Assembly: GCA_016710275.1 (NCBI GenBank)
Contig: JADJXS010000001.1
Location: 4,030,001-4,094,000, forward strand
Source of the DNA: Phycisphaerales bacterium
GTDB lineage: Bacteria; Planctomycetota; Phycisphaerae; UBA1845; Fen-1342
Direction of reading: 5' to 3'
Length of the DNA stretch: 64,000 nucleotides
This document shows, in pieces, positions 17,877 to 25,991 of this stretch. Position numbers and translations under genes: made by a program. Below the pieces are notes generated by a model. That model was not told the DNA's origin and did no database searches. It worked only from the letters and a program-made list of their open reading frames with translations. Position 1 is the first letter of the stretch; each line of letters starts with the position of its first letter.

Positions 17877-19334
17877 CTACCCGGCCTGCCCGCCCGCACC
17901 ATCCCGAATCAGATCCCACGCTTTGAGCACATGCTCACGACCCGTGTGGACATTCCCGATTGCGACACGCAGCACAATCCGGCCGCGCAGCCGCGTCGAA
18001 GACAGCAGAATCGCGCCATCGGCGTTCACCGTCGCCAATAGGCGCTCGTTGGCGGCATCCTGCGCCTCGGGCGTGTTGCCGTGCAGCAGCCGGAAGCAGA
18101 CGACGCTCAGCGGCGACGGGGCACAGATTTCGAACCGCGGATCCGCTTCGACCCAGCGGCGGAACTCCTGGGCCAACTCCACGTGCCGGCGGATGCGCGA
18201 ACGCAGCCCCTCCACGCCGAACCCGCGAATCACCATCCACAACTTCAAGGCACGGAATCGCCGCCCCAGTTGCGGCCCGTAGTCCATCAGGTTCGTGACG
18301 CCGGCCTCCGTCGTCTTCAGATAGTCCGGCGTCAGCGCGAATGCCGCCCGCAGCGCGTCCGGATTCCGCAGATAGAGAACCGAGCAATCGACGGGAGTGA
18401 AGAGCCACTTGTGCGGATTCACGACAATCGAATCGGCCAGCTCCATTCCCGCCATCAACGCCCGAACCTCCGGGCAGATCGCGGCGCTGCCGGCATAGGC
18501 GGCGTCCACGTGCAGCCAGAGGCCCCGCTCGCGGACCGCTTCGGCGACGCGCATCAGCGGGTCGATGCTGGTGGTGGAGGTGCTGCCGACGGTCGCGACG
18601 ACGGCGAAGGGGCGCATGCCGGCGGTGCGATCGGCGTCGATCCGTTCGGCCAGCGCCGCGGCGTCCATCTGAAAGTCGCCATTGACCGGGATGCGCCGCA
18701 AGGATCGCAGCCCCAGCCCCAGCGTGATCAGCGCCTTGTCGATGGAAGAATGAGCCTGCTCGCTGGCATAGACCGTCAGCCGCGGCAGATCGCTGCGCCC
18801 GCTCATCCCCTCATCCCGCATGGCCGGATCGCCGATGTTCTGCCGCGCTGCCGCAATCGCCAGCAGCGAGGAGATCGAGGCGGTGTCATTGATGTGACCG
18901 CGGAACTCCGGCGGCAGGTCCATCATCTGCCGCAACCAGTCGCAGACGTGCTCCTCCAGCTCGGTCGCGGCCGGGCCGGTGCGCCACAACATCGCGTTGA
19001 CGTTAAGCGCGGCCGCAAGCATTTCGCCGAGAATGCCGGGAGCGGTGGCGCTGTTGGCGAAATAGGCCAGGAAGCCGGGGTGATTCCAGTGCGTTGAGTT
19101 GGGAACGATCAGCGACTGGTAGTCGTCGAGCAATGCGTCCAGCGCTTCACCCTGGGCCGGCGGCGCGGACGGCAGCAGCGCTCGCAGCCCGCCGGGCGCC
19201 AGCCGGGGGCTGACGCGGTGCGCTGCGGGGTTGCGGACGTAATCGGCGATGAGGTCGGCGGCGCGGTGCAGCGCCCGGCGGAATTCATCATCGGGCAAAT
19301 CGCCCACGGGCGGGCGACGGGGCGTGGTGCTCAT
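17877..19334 (-). CDS. Pyridoxal-phosphate-dependent amino acid decarboxylase (group II)
   Basis: A 485-residue PLP decarboxylase of the aromatic-L-amino-acid/glutamate decarboxylase group. The PLP lysine is in NPHKWLFTPVDCS near residue 310, the cofactor aspartate is in HVDAAYAGSA near 280, and HWNHPGFLAYF is the conserved substrate-side block near 85. The HPGF and NPHKWL forms favour an aromatic amino acid decarboxylase over a glutamate decarboxylase, but the substrate is not determined. The length is typical. It lies downstream of the two tRNA genes on the same strand. Confidence 0.9.
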   Translation of the reverse strand: MSTTPRRPPVGDLPDDEFRRALHRAADLIADYVRNPAAHRVSPRLAPGGLRALLPSAPPAQGEALDALLDDYQSLIVPNSTHWNHPGFLAYFANSATAPGILGEMLAAALNVNAMLWRTGPAATELEEHVCDWLRQMMDLPPEFRGHINDTASISSLLAIAAARQNIGDPAMRDEGMSGRSDLPRLTVYASEQAHSSIDKALITLGLGLRSLRRIPVNGDFQMDAAALAERIDADRTAGMRPFAVVATVGSTSTTSIDPLMRVAEAVRERGLWLHVDAAYAGSAAICPEVRALMAGMELADSIVVNPHKWLFTPVDCSVLYLRNPDALRAAFALTPDYLKTTEAGVTNLMDYGPQLGRRFRALKLWMVIRGFGVEGLRSRIRRHVELAQEFRRWVEADPRFEICAPSPLSVVCFRLLHGNTPEAQDAANERLLATVNADGAILLSSTRLRGRIVLRVAIGNVHTGREHVLKAWDLIRDGAGGQAG

Positions 19335-19404
19335 GAGGGGGCCGGCCGGTTTGCGGGTGCCTGTGAAAAAAGCGACCCGCCGGCGGTCGGCCGACGGGTC
19401 GCAG

Positions 19405-19477
19405 TGGAGCCGATGAGATTCGAACTCACGACCTCTTCCATGCCATGGAAGCGCTCTCCCAACTGAGCTACGGCCCC
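19405..19477 (-). tRNA. tRNA-Ala (anticodon GGC)
   Basis: A 73-nt cloverleaf without encoded CCA. The acceptor stem is GGGGCCG/CGGCTCC, the D-arm GCTCAGTTGGGAGAGC, the anticodon stem CTTCC/GGAAG with loop ATGGCAT (anticodon GGC), and the T-arm contains TTCGAAT. The acceptor has the G3:U70 wobble pair, the classical identity element of alanine tRNA. The discriminator base is A. Confidence 0.97.
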
Positions 19478-19535
19478 GGCGATTGGGAACTCGGACCGGC
19501 GCGGGGATTCGTGCGGCCCGCGGATCGGTCGGCAG

Positions 19536-19608
19536 TGGTCAGGGCCGGATTTGAACCGGCGACACATGGATTTTCAGTCCATTGCTCTACCAACTGAGCT
19601 ACCTGACC
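19536..19608 (-). tRNA. tRNA-Phe (anticodon GAA)
   Basis: A 73-nt cloverleaf with acceptor stem GGTCAGG/CCTGACC, D-arm GCTCAGTTGGTAGAGC, and anticodon stem ATGGA/TCCAT with loop CTGAAAA, giving anticodon GAA. The T-arm is GCCGG-TTCAAAT-CCGGC and the discriminator base is A. It lies 58 bp upstream of tRNA-Ala on the same strand, so the two are probably co-transcribed. Confidence 0.97.
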
Positions 19609-19697
19609 GACACAGGCGATCCGGAGTGCGCACGGCGGCCCGGTCGCGAGCCGGAAGACAGTACGCGCCATGAGGGGTATCGTCAAGGCGGGCGCTT

Positions 19698-20882
19698 TCA
19701 CGCGTGGAAGGTAGTGCCGCCGTCAGTCCGGTAGGCGATCGAGAGGATCCGCGCTGCGGCGAGCGTCCGCGGATAGACATCGGGCAGGTCGCGAAGGAAT
19801 CCCAATTCCTTGATCTTCTCAAGATCCGCCTTGGCGGTCTTGTACGTCACGTTGAACTTGCGCATGACGTCGGCGACGGTGATAACCGGGCGGACGAAGA
19901 GATCATCGATCAACGCGGCGCAGCGGCCGCGCGACGGGACGGCGGCCTTGTATTCCCGTCTCAGGCTCTCCAGTGCGTCGCACATCCGGATCGAGTTCTC
20001 GGCCTGCTCGATCGCGCCTTGCAGGCAGAACGCCAGCCACTCGGCCCACTCGCCGTGGGTACTGACGCGAAACAGCAGGCGGATGTACTCCTCCCGGTGG
20101 CGATCAAAGTACTCGCTCAGGTAGAGGCAGGGCGTCAATAGCCCCAGCCACTTGTAGGCGGACAGCGCCAGCAGCAGCCGACCCAATCGCCCATTCCCGT
20201 CTTCAAACGGGTGGATCGCCTCGAACTGGTAGTGCGCCACGAACACGCGCAGCAGCGGATCCAGTTGATCCGTCGGCGCGAGGTGATAGGCCTCGAGATT
20301 GGCCAGCAGGCGGTCAAGTTCCTCCGGCGGCGGGGGAACGTATCGACGATCATGGCCGACTGCGACCTGGATGGACCGAAACAACCCCGGCTTCTTCTCC
20401 CGGCCGCGTGAACTTTGCGATAGAAGCTCCGAGTGCAACTCCTTGATCGTCTCCCGGTCGAGGTCGCGCTTGGCGTCAATCAACTCCTGACCCCTCTTCA
20501 AGGCCATGCCGTATGCGATTGATTCCCCTATCCCGCCCATTTGCGGGTCACCCGCACCACTGATATCGCCGTCCGGATTCACCGCCTCGGCCTGCAACAG
20601 CTCCTCCGCAGTAACGAATGTGCCTTCGATCCTGTTCGACGTCAGCGCCTCCCGCCGCTGGAGCGGCCGGATGAGCAGGCCTGCGTTTCCGCCCAGTGCG
20701 CGGACGCGCCCATCCAGGCGCTCAATCTTGATCCGCGCCTCCTGCTGAAGCGGCATGAGACTGGGCGGCAAGGAAGAAAGGGCCGGTAACTCGCTGGGCA
20801 CAAAGGCATAGTCAGCCCGGTCCCGGATAGTTATCGGGACTAGATGGCCTGCTTTGAATTCCGTAAACGCTTCCGATTTCAT
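19698..20882 (-). CDS. Fic-domain protein (AMP transferase family) with winged-helix C-terminus
   Basis: A 394-residue Fic protein. The catalytic loop HPFEDGNGRLGR near residue 210 matches the active HPFx(D/E)GNGRxxR motif for transferring AMP to target hydroxyls. TSNRIEGTF near residue 80 fits the (S/T)xxxE(G/N) autoinhibitory helix motif, so this is a self-inhibited class II enzyme. The last 80 residues contain a winged-helix-like segment (VADVMRKFNVTYKTAKADLEKI). ATG 20882 is preceded by GGAG at good spacing; a TTG at 20894 is an alternative. Upstream are three GGAAT inverted repeats that may be its own operators. Target unknown. Confidence 0.93.
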   Translation of the reverse strand: MKSEAFTEFKAGHLVPITIRDRADYAFVPSELPALSSLPPSLMPLQQEARIKIERLDGRVRALGGNAGLLIRPLQRREALTSNRIEGTFVTAEELLQAEAVNPDGDISGAGDPQMGGIGESIAYGMALKRGQELIDAKRDLDRETIKELHSELLSQSSRGREKKPGLFRSIQVAVGHDRRYVPPPPEELDRLLANLEAYHLAPTDQLDPLLRVFVAHYQFEAIHPFEDGNGRLGRLLLALSAYKWLGLLTPCLYLSEYFDRHREEYIRLLFRVSTHGEWAEWLAFCLQGAIEQAENSIRMCDALESLRREYKAAVPSRGRCAALIDDLFVRPVITVADVMRKFNVTYKTAKADLEKIKELGFLRDLPDVYPRTLAAARILSIAYRTDGGTTFHA

Positions 20883-20910
20883 CTTTGGCTCCAATCAACC
20901 TGCGTGACAT

Positions 20911-21009
20911 TGGAATCATTGCACATAAATTCCATTCTGTCATGGCGTAGTGGAATTTTATTTCCGTTTTTCCACTGTGCAGCTGAGAGAGTGGAATCGG
21001 CCGGATTCC
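20911..21009. promoter_or_regulatory. Three GGAAT inverted repeats upstream of fic
   Basis: Three inverted repeats share a GGAA(T) half-site: TGGAAT/ATTCCA at 20911-20934, GTGGAA/TTCCAC at 20950-20975, and GGAATC/GATTCC at 20993-21009. The segment is unusually AT-rich for this genome and lies directly upstream of the fic start and upstream of the divergent efp. Repeated dyads are what an autoregulating DNA-binding protein would need. The winged helix of the Fic protein is the obvious candidate, by inference. Confidence 0.6.
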
Positions 21010-21250
21010 GCAAACACTGCACCCCTCTATGAACGCGCTTCGCCTGACCCGCGGCGATTGCGGCCGCCGCCGGACCCGAATTGCTGCGACGGCCACGCCA
21101 CCGGGAGGGCGTTCGGCAAGTTTCGCCGCCAAGAGCGCCCTTCGGCCCCCTCTCGCGATTGGCAGCGTATACTGCGTGGCTCGGATGGCAGGCGTTTGGC
21201 CGGGCTGCACGCCCGCGGCGCGATGGTCCCCCGCTTCAGGAGAACAGGGC

Positions 21251-21814
21251 ATGATCCGCGCAGCGGAAATTCGCAAGGGCAAGGTGGTTCTGCACGAGGG
21301 CACCCTCTACAGCGTGGTGGACATCGACCGCGTCTCCAAGGGCAACTGGCGCAGCTACCTGCAGGCCAAGTTCAAGTCGATCAAGACCGGGCAGATCGTG
21401 GACGTCCGCCTCAGCCCGGACGACCGTCTCGAAACCCCGTTTGTGGAAACCAAGCCGTTCGAATACGTCTACCGCGACGGGCAGGACTTCGTCCTGATGG
21501 ATCAGGAAAACTTCGAGCAGATTCACGTCTCCGGCGACGTGATGGGCGACGCCGAGATGTACCTGCGCGGCAATGAGGTGGTGACCTGCCAGTTCATCGA
21601 CGGGGCGCTGGTCGCCGTCGAGCTGCCCAACACCGTCGAACTGAAGGTGGTGGACACCCCGCCGGTGGTGCGCGGGGCCACCGCCACGAACCAGACCAAG
21701 GACGCCCAGCTCGAAACCGGCCTTTCGGTCCGCGTGCCGCCGTTCATTGAAAATGGGGAGGTCTTGCGGATCGACACGCGCACCGGCGAATACCTGGAGC
21801 GCGCCAAGAGCTGA
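21251..21814 (+). CDS. efp: Translation elongation factor P with atypical tip loop
   Basis: A 187-residue EF-P with all three beta-barrel domains, which relieves ribosome stalling at polyproline. The C-terminal signature is clear (VRGATATNQTKDAQLETGL near residue 135). Aligned with E. coli EF-P, the loop VKPGKGQAF reads VSKGNWRSY here, so the position of the modified lysine holds Asn, with a lysine two residues earlier. ATG 21251 fits the family start (MIRAAEIRKG). A TATACT element at 21168-21173 could be the -10 of its promoter. secA follows in the same direction after about 60 bp. Confidence 0.95.
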   Translation: MIRAAEIRKGKVVLHEGTLYSVVDIDRVSKGNWRSYLQAKFKSIKTGQIVDVRLSPDDRLETPFVETKPFEYVYRDGQDFVLMDQENFEQIHVSGDVMGDAEMYLRGNEVVTCQFIDGALVAVELPNTVELKVVDTPPVVRGATATNQTKDAQLETGLSVRVPPFIENGEVLRIDTRTGEYLERAKS

Positions 21815-21873
21815 CGCCCCGCGTGCGGCGCGGCCGCCGGAGCGGGGAGAATGCGGTCTGCTGAGGAAGATGC

Positions 21874-24800
21874 ATGACCTGGCTGTTGAGCGAAGGCGAC
21901 GCGGACATCCTGCGGAGCGCGTCGTCGCCGTCGGACGTGTTCTTTTACCGGGCGCGGCGCGGCTGGTGGCTGGTGCTGGTGGGGGCCGTGCTGCTCTTGG
22001 TGCTGGCCGGCTTCGTCACGCTGCTGGTCGGGGGGCCGGACCGCTGGGGCATCGGCCGCGAGGCCAGCGCCGTCGGCGTGGCCCTGATGTCCATGATCGC
22101 CCCGCTCTATGTGGGGTGGCTGGGCTTCAAGTTCATCCCCTCGCGAAACGACCGCATCATCATCGGGCTGCGCGCCTGGACCCGTGAGAAGGTCGATTCG
22201 CTCGAGGCCGAGCTGCAGCCGCTGCCGGATGAGGCCCTGGCCGATCGGACCCGCGCTCTGCGGCAACGCGTGGCGGATGGGGCCTCGCTCGACGAGGTTC
22301 GCCCCGAGGCCTATGCGCTGGTCCGCGAGGCATCGCGACGGGCACGGGCACATCGCCAGTTCGAATGCCAGGTCATCGGCGCCGCCGTGCTCGAGGGCGG
22401 CCGGGTGGCCGAGATGCGCACAGGCGAAGGCAAGACGATTGTGTGCTACGCGGCAAACCTGATGAAGGTGCTCGCCGGGCAGCGGGTGCACATGGTCACG
22501 GTCAACGATTATCTCGTCCGCCGCGACGCCGAGTTCTGCCGCCCGATCTTCGAGTTGCTGGGGGTGTCCGTCGGTTACATCACCGCCGACATGGGCAGCT
22601 ACGGCGCCGAGGCCGAGCCGCGCAAGGCGGCCTACGCCTGCGACATCACCTACGGCACGAACAGCGAATTCGGCTTCGACCACCTGCGCGACAACATGAA
22701 GCAGCGGGTGCAGGACCAGGTGCAGGAGCGGCTGGATTTCGTCGTCGTGGACGAGGTGGACTCGATCCTGATCGACGAGGCCCGCACACCGCTGATTATC
22801 TCCGGCGCCGCCAACGACGACGTCAACAAGTACCGCACCGCCGACAACGTCGCGCAGCTCCTGACCCGCAAGCACGAACAGTCCGTCCGCGACATGCAGG
22901 GGCGCATCGCCGACCTCGAGACCAACCCGCCTGCGCATCTGCGCGGCGAACCGAAGTTCCGCTCCGGGCTGGTCAAGTTCCGCTCCGACCCGCTGACGCT
23001 GTCCAGCGACGAAGCCGAGATGATCGGCTTCACGCAATACTTCGTCGTCGAGCTGGATCGGCGCTCCGCGCACATGACCGAGCACGGCGCCAAGGCCGCC
23101 CAGGTCGAGCTGGGACTCGGCTCGTTCTATGACGCCCGCAACATGAACTGGCCGCATCACATCGACCAGGCCCTGCGGGCGCATCTGTGCTACCACCGCG
23201 ACAAGGAGTACGTCGTCCAGGAGGACGGCATCGTCATCGTGGACGAGTTCACCGGGCGCCTCATGACCGGCCGGCAGTGGTCCGACGGCCTGCACCAGGC
23301 GGTCGAGGCCAAGGAGCGCGTCACGATCCGCCAGCAGTCGCAGACGCTCGCCACCGTCACGCTGCAGAATTTCTTCAAGCTCTATTCGCAACTGGCCGGC
23401 ATGACCGGCACGGCCATGACCGAGGCCGATGAATTCCTCAAGATCTACCGCCTCGACGTGGTCGCCATTCCCACGAACCGCCCCATCCGCCGCGTGGACT
23501 GGAACGACAAGGTCTTCCGCACCATCCCCGACAAGTTCGACGCCACGGTCGAGGAGATTCACTCCTACAGCCGAAAGGGCTATCCCGCCGACCCCTTCTC
23601 CATCGCCGAGAACCTGCGGCTCATCAAGCGGCTGTTGTCGGATGCCGTATCGCACGGCAAGGCCGATCCCAAACACCCGGCGATGCTCGAACAGGTCACC
23701 GCGGCGTTGCGCGCCTGGGGTGACGGCGACGCCAAGACGGACGCGGCTTTCGAGGAGAAGACCCGCGCGATCGAGACCGCCTTCTGCGAGCTGATGGGGG
23801 CGGAGCTGCTGGGCGGCCGGCCGGTGCTGGTCGGCACGGTCAGCGTCGAGGCCAGCGAAAAGCTCAGCCAGGCGCTCAACCGCCGCCACGGCATCGAGCA
23901 CGAGGTGCTCAACGCCAAGAACCACGCCCGCGAGGCCGAGATCGTCAAAAAGGCCGGCCAGCAGCACGAGAACCCGCGCCGCAAGGGCGAGTTCTGCGGC
24001 AACGTCACCATCGCCACCAACATGGCCGGCCGCGGAACCGACATCGTGCTCGGCCCCGGCATCGCCGCCATCGGCGGTCTGCACGTCGTCGGCACCGAGC
24101 GCCACGAATCACGTCGCATCGACAACCAGCTCCGCGGCCGCACCGGCCGGCAGGGCGATCCCGGCAGTTCGCGCTTCTTCCTCTCGCTCGATGACGAGCT
24201 GCTCAAGCTCTTCATGCCCGAGTGGGTGCGGAAGATGATGGACGTGATGGGCTTCAAGGAGGGGATGTCGCTCGACAACCGCCAGCTCACCCGCGGCATC
24301 GCCCGTGCCCAGCGCAAGGTCGAGGAGCGGAACTTCGGCATCCGCAAGAACCTGCTCGAATACGACGAAGTCCCCGATTTCCAGCGAAAGTCCTTCTACG
24401 AAATGCGGCAGCGCGTGCTGCGCGGCGAAGGCCTGTCCGAGATGATCTGGGAGATGATCGACAGTTCCGTCGAGGACGCCGTCGATCGCTTCTACGACCG
24501 CCGCTTTCCGTCGCTATGCGTCGTCGAGTGGGTCGGGCAGCACCTCAACGTCGCCATCGAGCCGGACAAGCTGGATACCCGCGAGTTCGACGGGCTGATC
24601 GAGCAGATCCGCCAGTTGGGGGCCAATGAGGCCCGCAGCAGCATCGAGCGCGCCTTCGGTGAATACGTCGATCCCGACCAGGAAAAGGAGGACTGGGACC
24701 TCCGCGGCCTGTGCGGCTGGGTCCAGCAGTTCGGCCTCACCCTCACGCCCGCCGAAGCCGGTGCGGCCGAACCCGATTCCCTGCGCGAGCGCATCATCAC

Positions 24801-25848
24801 CGCCGCCATCGAGCGCATCGAGGCCGCCGATCTCTCGGCGCTGCGCATCTTCACCGATCCCGCCTTCGCGCGCGAGCAGCTCGTCGCCTGGGCGCACAAC
24901 AAGTACGGCGTGACCATCCCCGCCGAGACGCTCGCCAGCGCCACCCGCGACGACGCCGTCCGCCTGATCAGCGAGCAGATGCGCGCAGCCTATCGTCGGC
25001 GCGAGGCCGAGTATCCGGTCGGCGCGGTGATCGAGGTCGCAATGGCCCGCGGCGGGCAGAATTCCAACGAGGTCGCCTCGCGAATCGCCGACTGGGTGAA
25101 CCGCAAGTACCGCCTCGAATGGACCTTCGAGAATTTCCGCGGCAAGACGCCGCGACAGGTGTTCGAGGACCTGGTCGCGATCAACCGCGACTACCTCGAA
25201 AACGGCAAGCTCGACGCCGAAATCGACGCCGCCATCGCCGCCCACCCCGGCGACGCCGTGCTGGCCTGGGGCCGCGAGCGATTCGGACCGGCCGCCGCCG
25301 GCCGCCTCGACTCCCCGCCCGCCGACCTGCGCGAGACGCTGCGCGAATGTGGCTACCAGATGCTCCGCCACGAATTGACGCAGTTGGAGCGCGTCGTCCT
25401 GCTCCAGACGCTTGATTCCGTCTGGAAGGACCACATGTACGCGATGGACCTTCTGCGCAGCGGCATCGGTCTGCGCGGCTACGCTGAGCGCGACCCCAAG
25501 GTCGAGTTCAAGCGCGAGGGCACGCGGCTGTTCAACGAGCTGCTCAGCCACATCCGGGAGCGCGTCACCGACCTGATCTTCAAGGTGCAGGCCGCCATCC
25601 CCGACGATGAGGAACCGCGGCAAACCGCCTATCGGCAGACCCGCGAGATCAAGCCGGACGCCCCGCCGGCGGCTCCTCAATCCGGTCAGCCGCAGCAGGC
25701 CGGCGCGCCCGGCCAGCCCGGCTCCGAGGAGATAGCGCGGCCGGTCGATCCGATCCGCCGACAGGTTCCGAAGGTCGGCCGCAATGAACCCTGCCCCTGC
25801 GGCTCGGGCAGGAAGTACAAGCAATGTCACGGAAAAGGCGCAGCCTGA
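21874..25848 (+). CDS. secA: Preprotein translocase ATPase SecA with N-terminal transmembrane hairpin
   Basis: A 1324-residue SecA, against about 900 in E. coli, which drives secretory proteins through SecYEG. Walker A MRTGEGKTI lies near 181-189 and the DEVD-type Walker B near 295, each about 80 residues later than in E. coli. The extra N-terminal part contains two hydrophobic segments (about 29-54 and 66-88), so the protein is probably membrane-anchored. There are further insertions in the second nucleotide-binding half (about 565-645) and in the helical scaffold (about 970-1160). The C-terminus keeps the SEC-C zinc motif CPCGSGRKYKQCHG. ATG 21874 has GAGGAAGA upstream. Confidence 0.95.
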   Translation: MTWLLSEGDADILRSASSPSDVFFYRARRGWWLVLVGAVLLLVLAGFVTLLVGGPDRWGIGREASAVGVALMSMIAPLYVGWLGFKFIPSRNDRIIIGLRAWTREKVDSLEAELQPLPDEALADRTRALRQRVADGASLDEVRPEAYALVREASRRARAHRQFECQVIGAAVLEGGRVAEMRTGEGKTIVCYAANLMKVLAGQRVHMVTVNDYLVRRDAEFCRPIFELLGVSVGYITADMGSYGAEAEPRKAAYACDITYGTNSEFGFDHLRDNMKQRVQDQVQERLDFVVVDEVDSILIDEARTPLIISGAANDDVNKYRTADNVAQLLTRKHEQSVRDMQGRIADLETNPPAHLRGEPKFRSGLVKFRSDPLTLSSDEAEMIGFTQYFVVELDRRSAHMTEHGAKAAQVELGLGSFYDARNMNWPHHIDQALRAHLCYHRDKEYVVQEDGIVIVDEFTGRLMTGRQWSDGLHQAVEAKERVTIRQQSQTLATVTLQNFFKLYSQLAGMTGTAMTEADEFLKIYRLDVVAIPTNRPIRRVDWNDKVFRTIPDKFDATVEEIHSYSRKGYPADPFSIAENLRLIKRLLSDAVSHGKADPKHPAMLEQVTAALRAWGDGDAKTDAAFEEKTRAIETAFCELMGAELLGGRPVLVGTVSVEASEKLSQALNRRHGIEHEVLNAKNHAREAEIVKKAGQQHENPRRKGEFCGNVTIATNMAGRGTDIVLGPGIAAIGGLHVVGTERHESRRIDNQLRGRTGRQGDPGSSRFFLSLDDELLKLFMPEWVRKMMDVMGFKEGMSLDNRQLTRGIARAQRKVEERNFGIRKNLLEYDEVPDFQRKSFYEMRQRVLRGEGLSEMIWEMIDSSVEDAVDRFYDRRFPSLCVVEWVGQHLNVAIEPDKLDTREFDGLIEQIRQLGANEARSSIERAFGEYVDPDQEKEDWDLRGLCGWVQQFGLTLTPAEAGAAEPDSLRERIITAAIERIEAADLSALRIFTDPAFAREQLVAWAHNKYGVTIPAETLASATRDDAVRLISEQMRAAYRRREAEYPVGAVIEVAMARGGQNSNEVASRIADWVNRKYRLEWTFENFRGKTPRQVFEDLVAINRDYLENGKLDAEIDAAIAAHPGDAVLAWGRERFGPAAAGRLDSPPADLRETLRECGYQMLRHELTQLERVVLLQTLDSVWKDHMYAMDLLRSGIGLRGYAERDPKVEFKREGTRLFNELLSHIRERVTDLIFKVQAAIPDDEEPRQTAYRQTREIKPDAPPAAPQSGQPQQAGAPGQPGSEEIARPVDPIRRQVPKVGRNEPCPCGSGRKYKQCHGKGAA

Positions 25849-25991
25849 CGCGAAGTGTCGCGAAACAGCGCCTCCTGTCTCGCGTTGTCCCGTCCCGCGC
25901 TGGCGAATAAGCTCTCCGCCGGTTCACCCGCCGGCAGGCTGCCGCCGGCTCCGGCGACCACGGGTGTCGAAGCGCGGCGCCGTCGGCGTAC

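Noticed and set aside
19405..20882. Integrated element at the tRNA genes, with fic as cargo
   Set aside because: No integrase and no duplicated tRNA 3' end was found; AT-richness is limited to the short regulatory stretch upstream of fic.
21523..24105. Long minus-strand open frame (860 codons) opposite efp and secA
   Set aside because: It is antisense to conserved SecA motifs and has no recognisable domain; a compositional artefact.
25849..25991. Terminator after secA
   Set aside because: Some CCGGC inverted bits occur, but no stem with a following T-run stands out.
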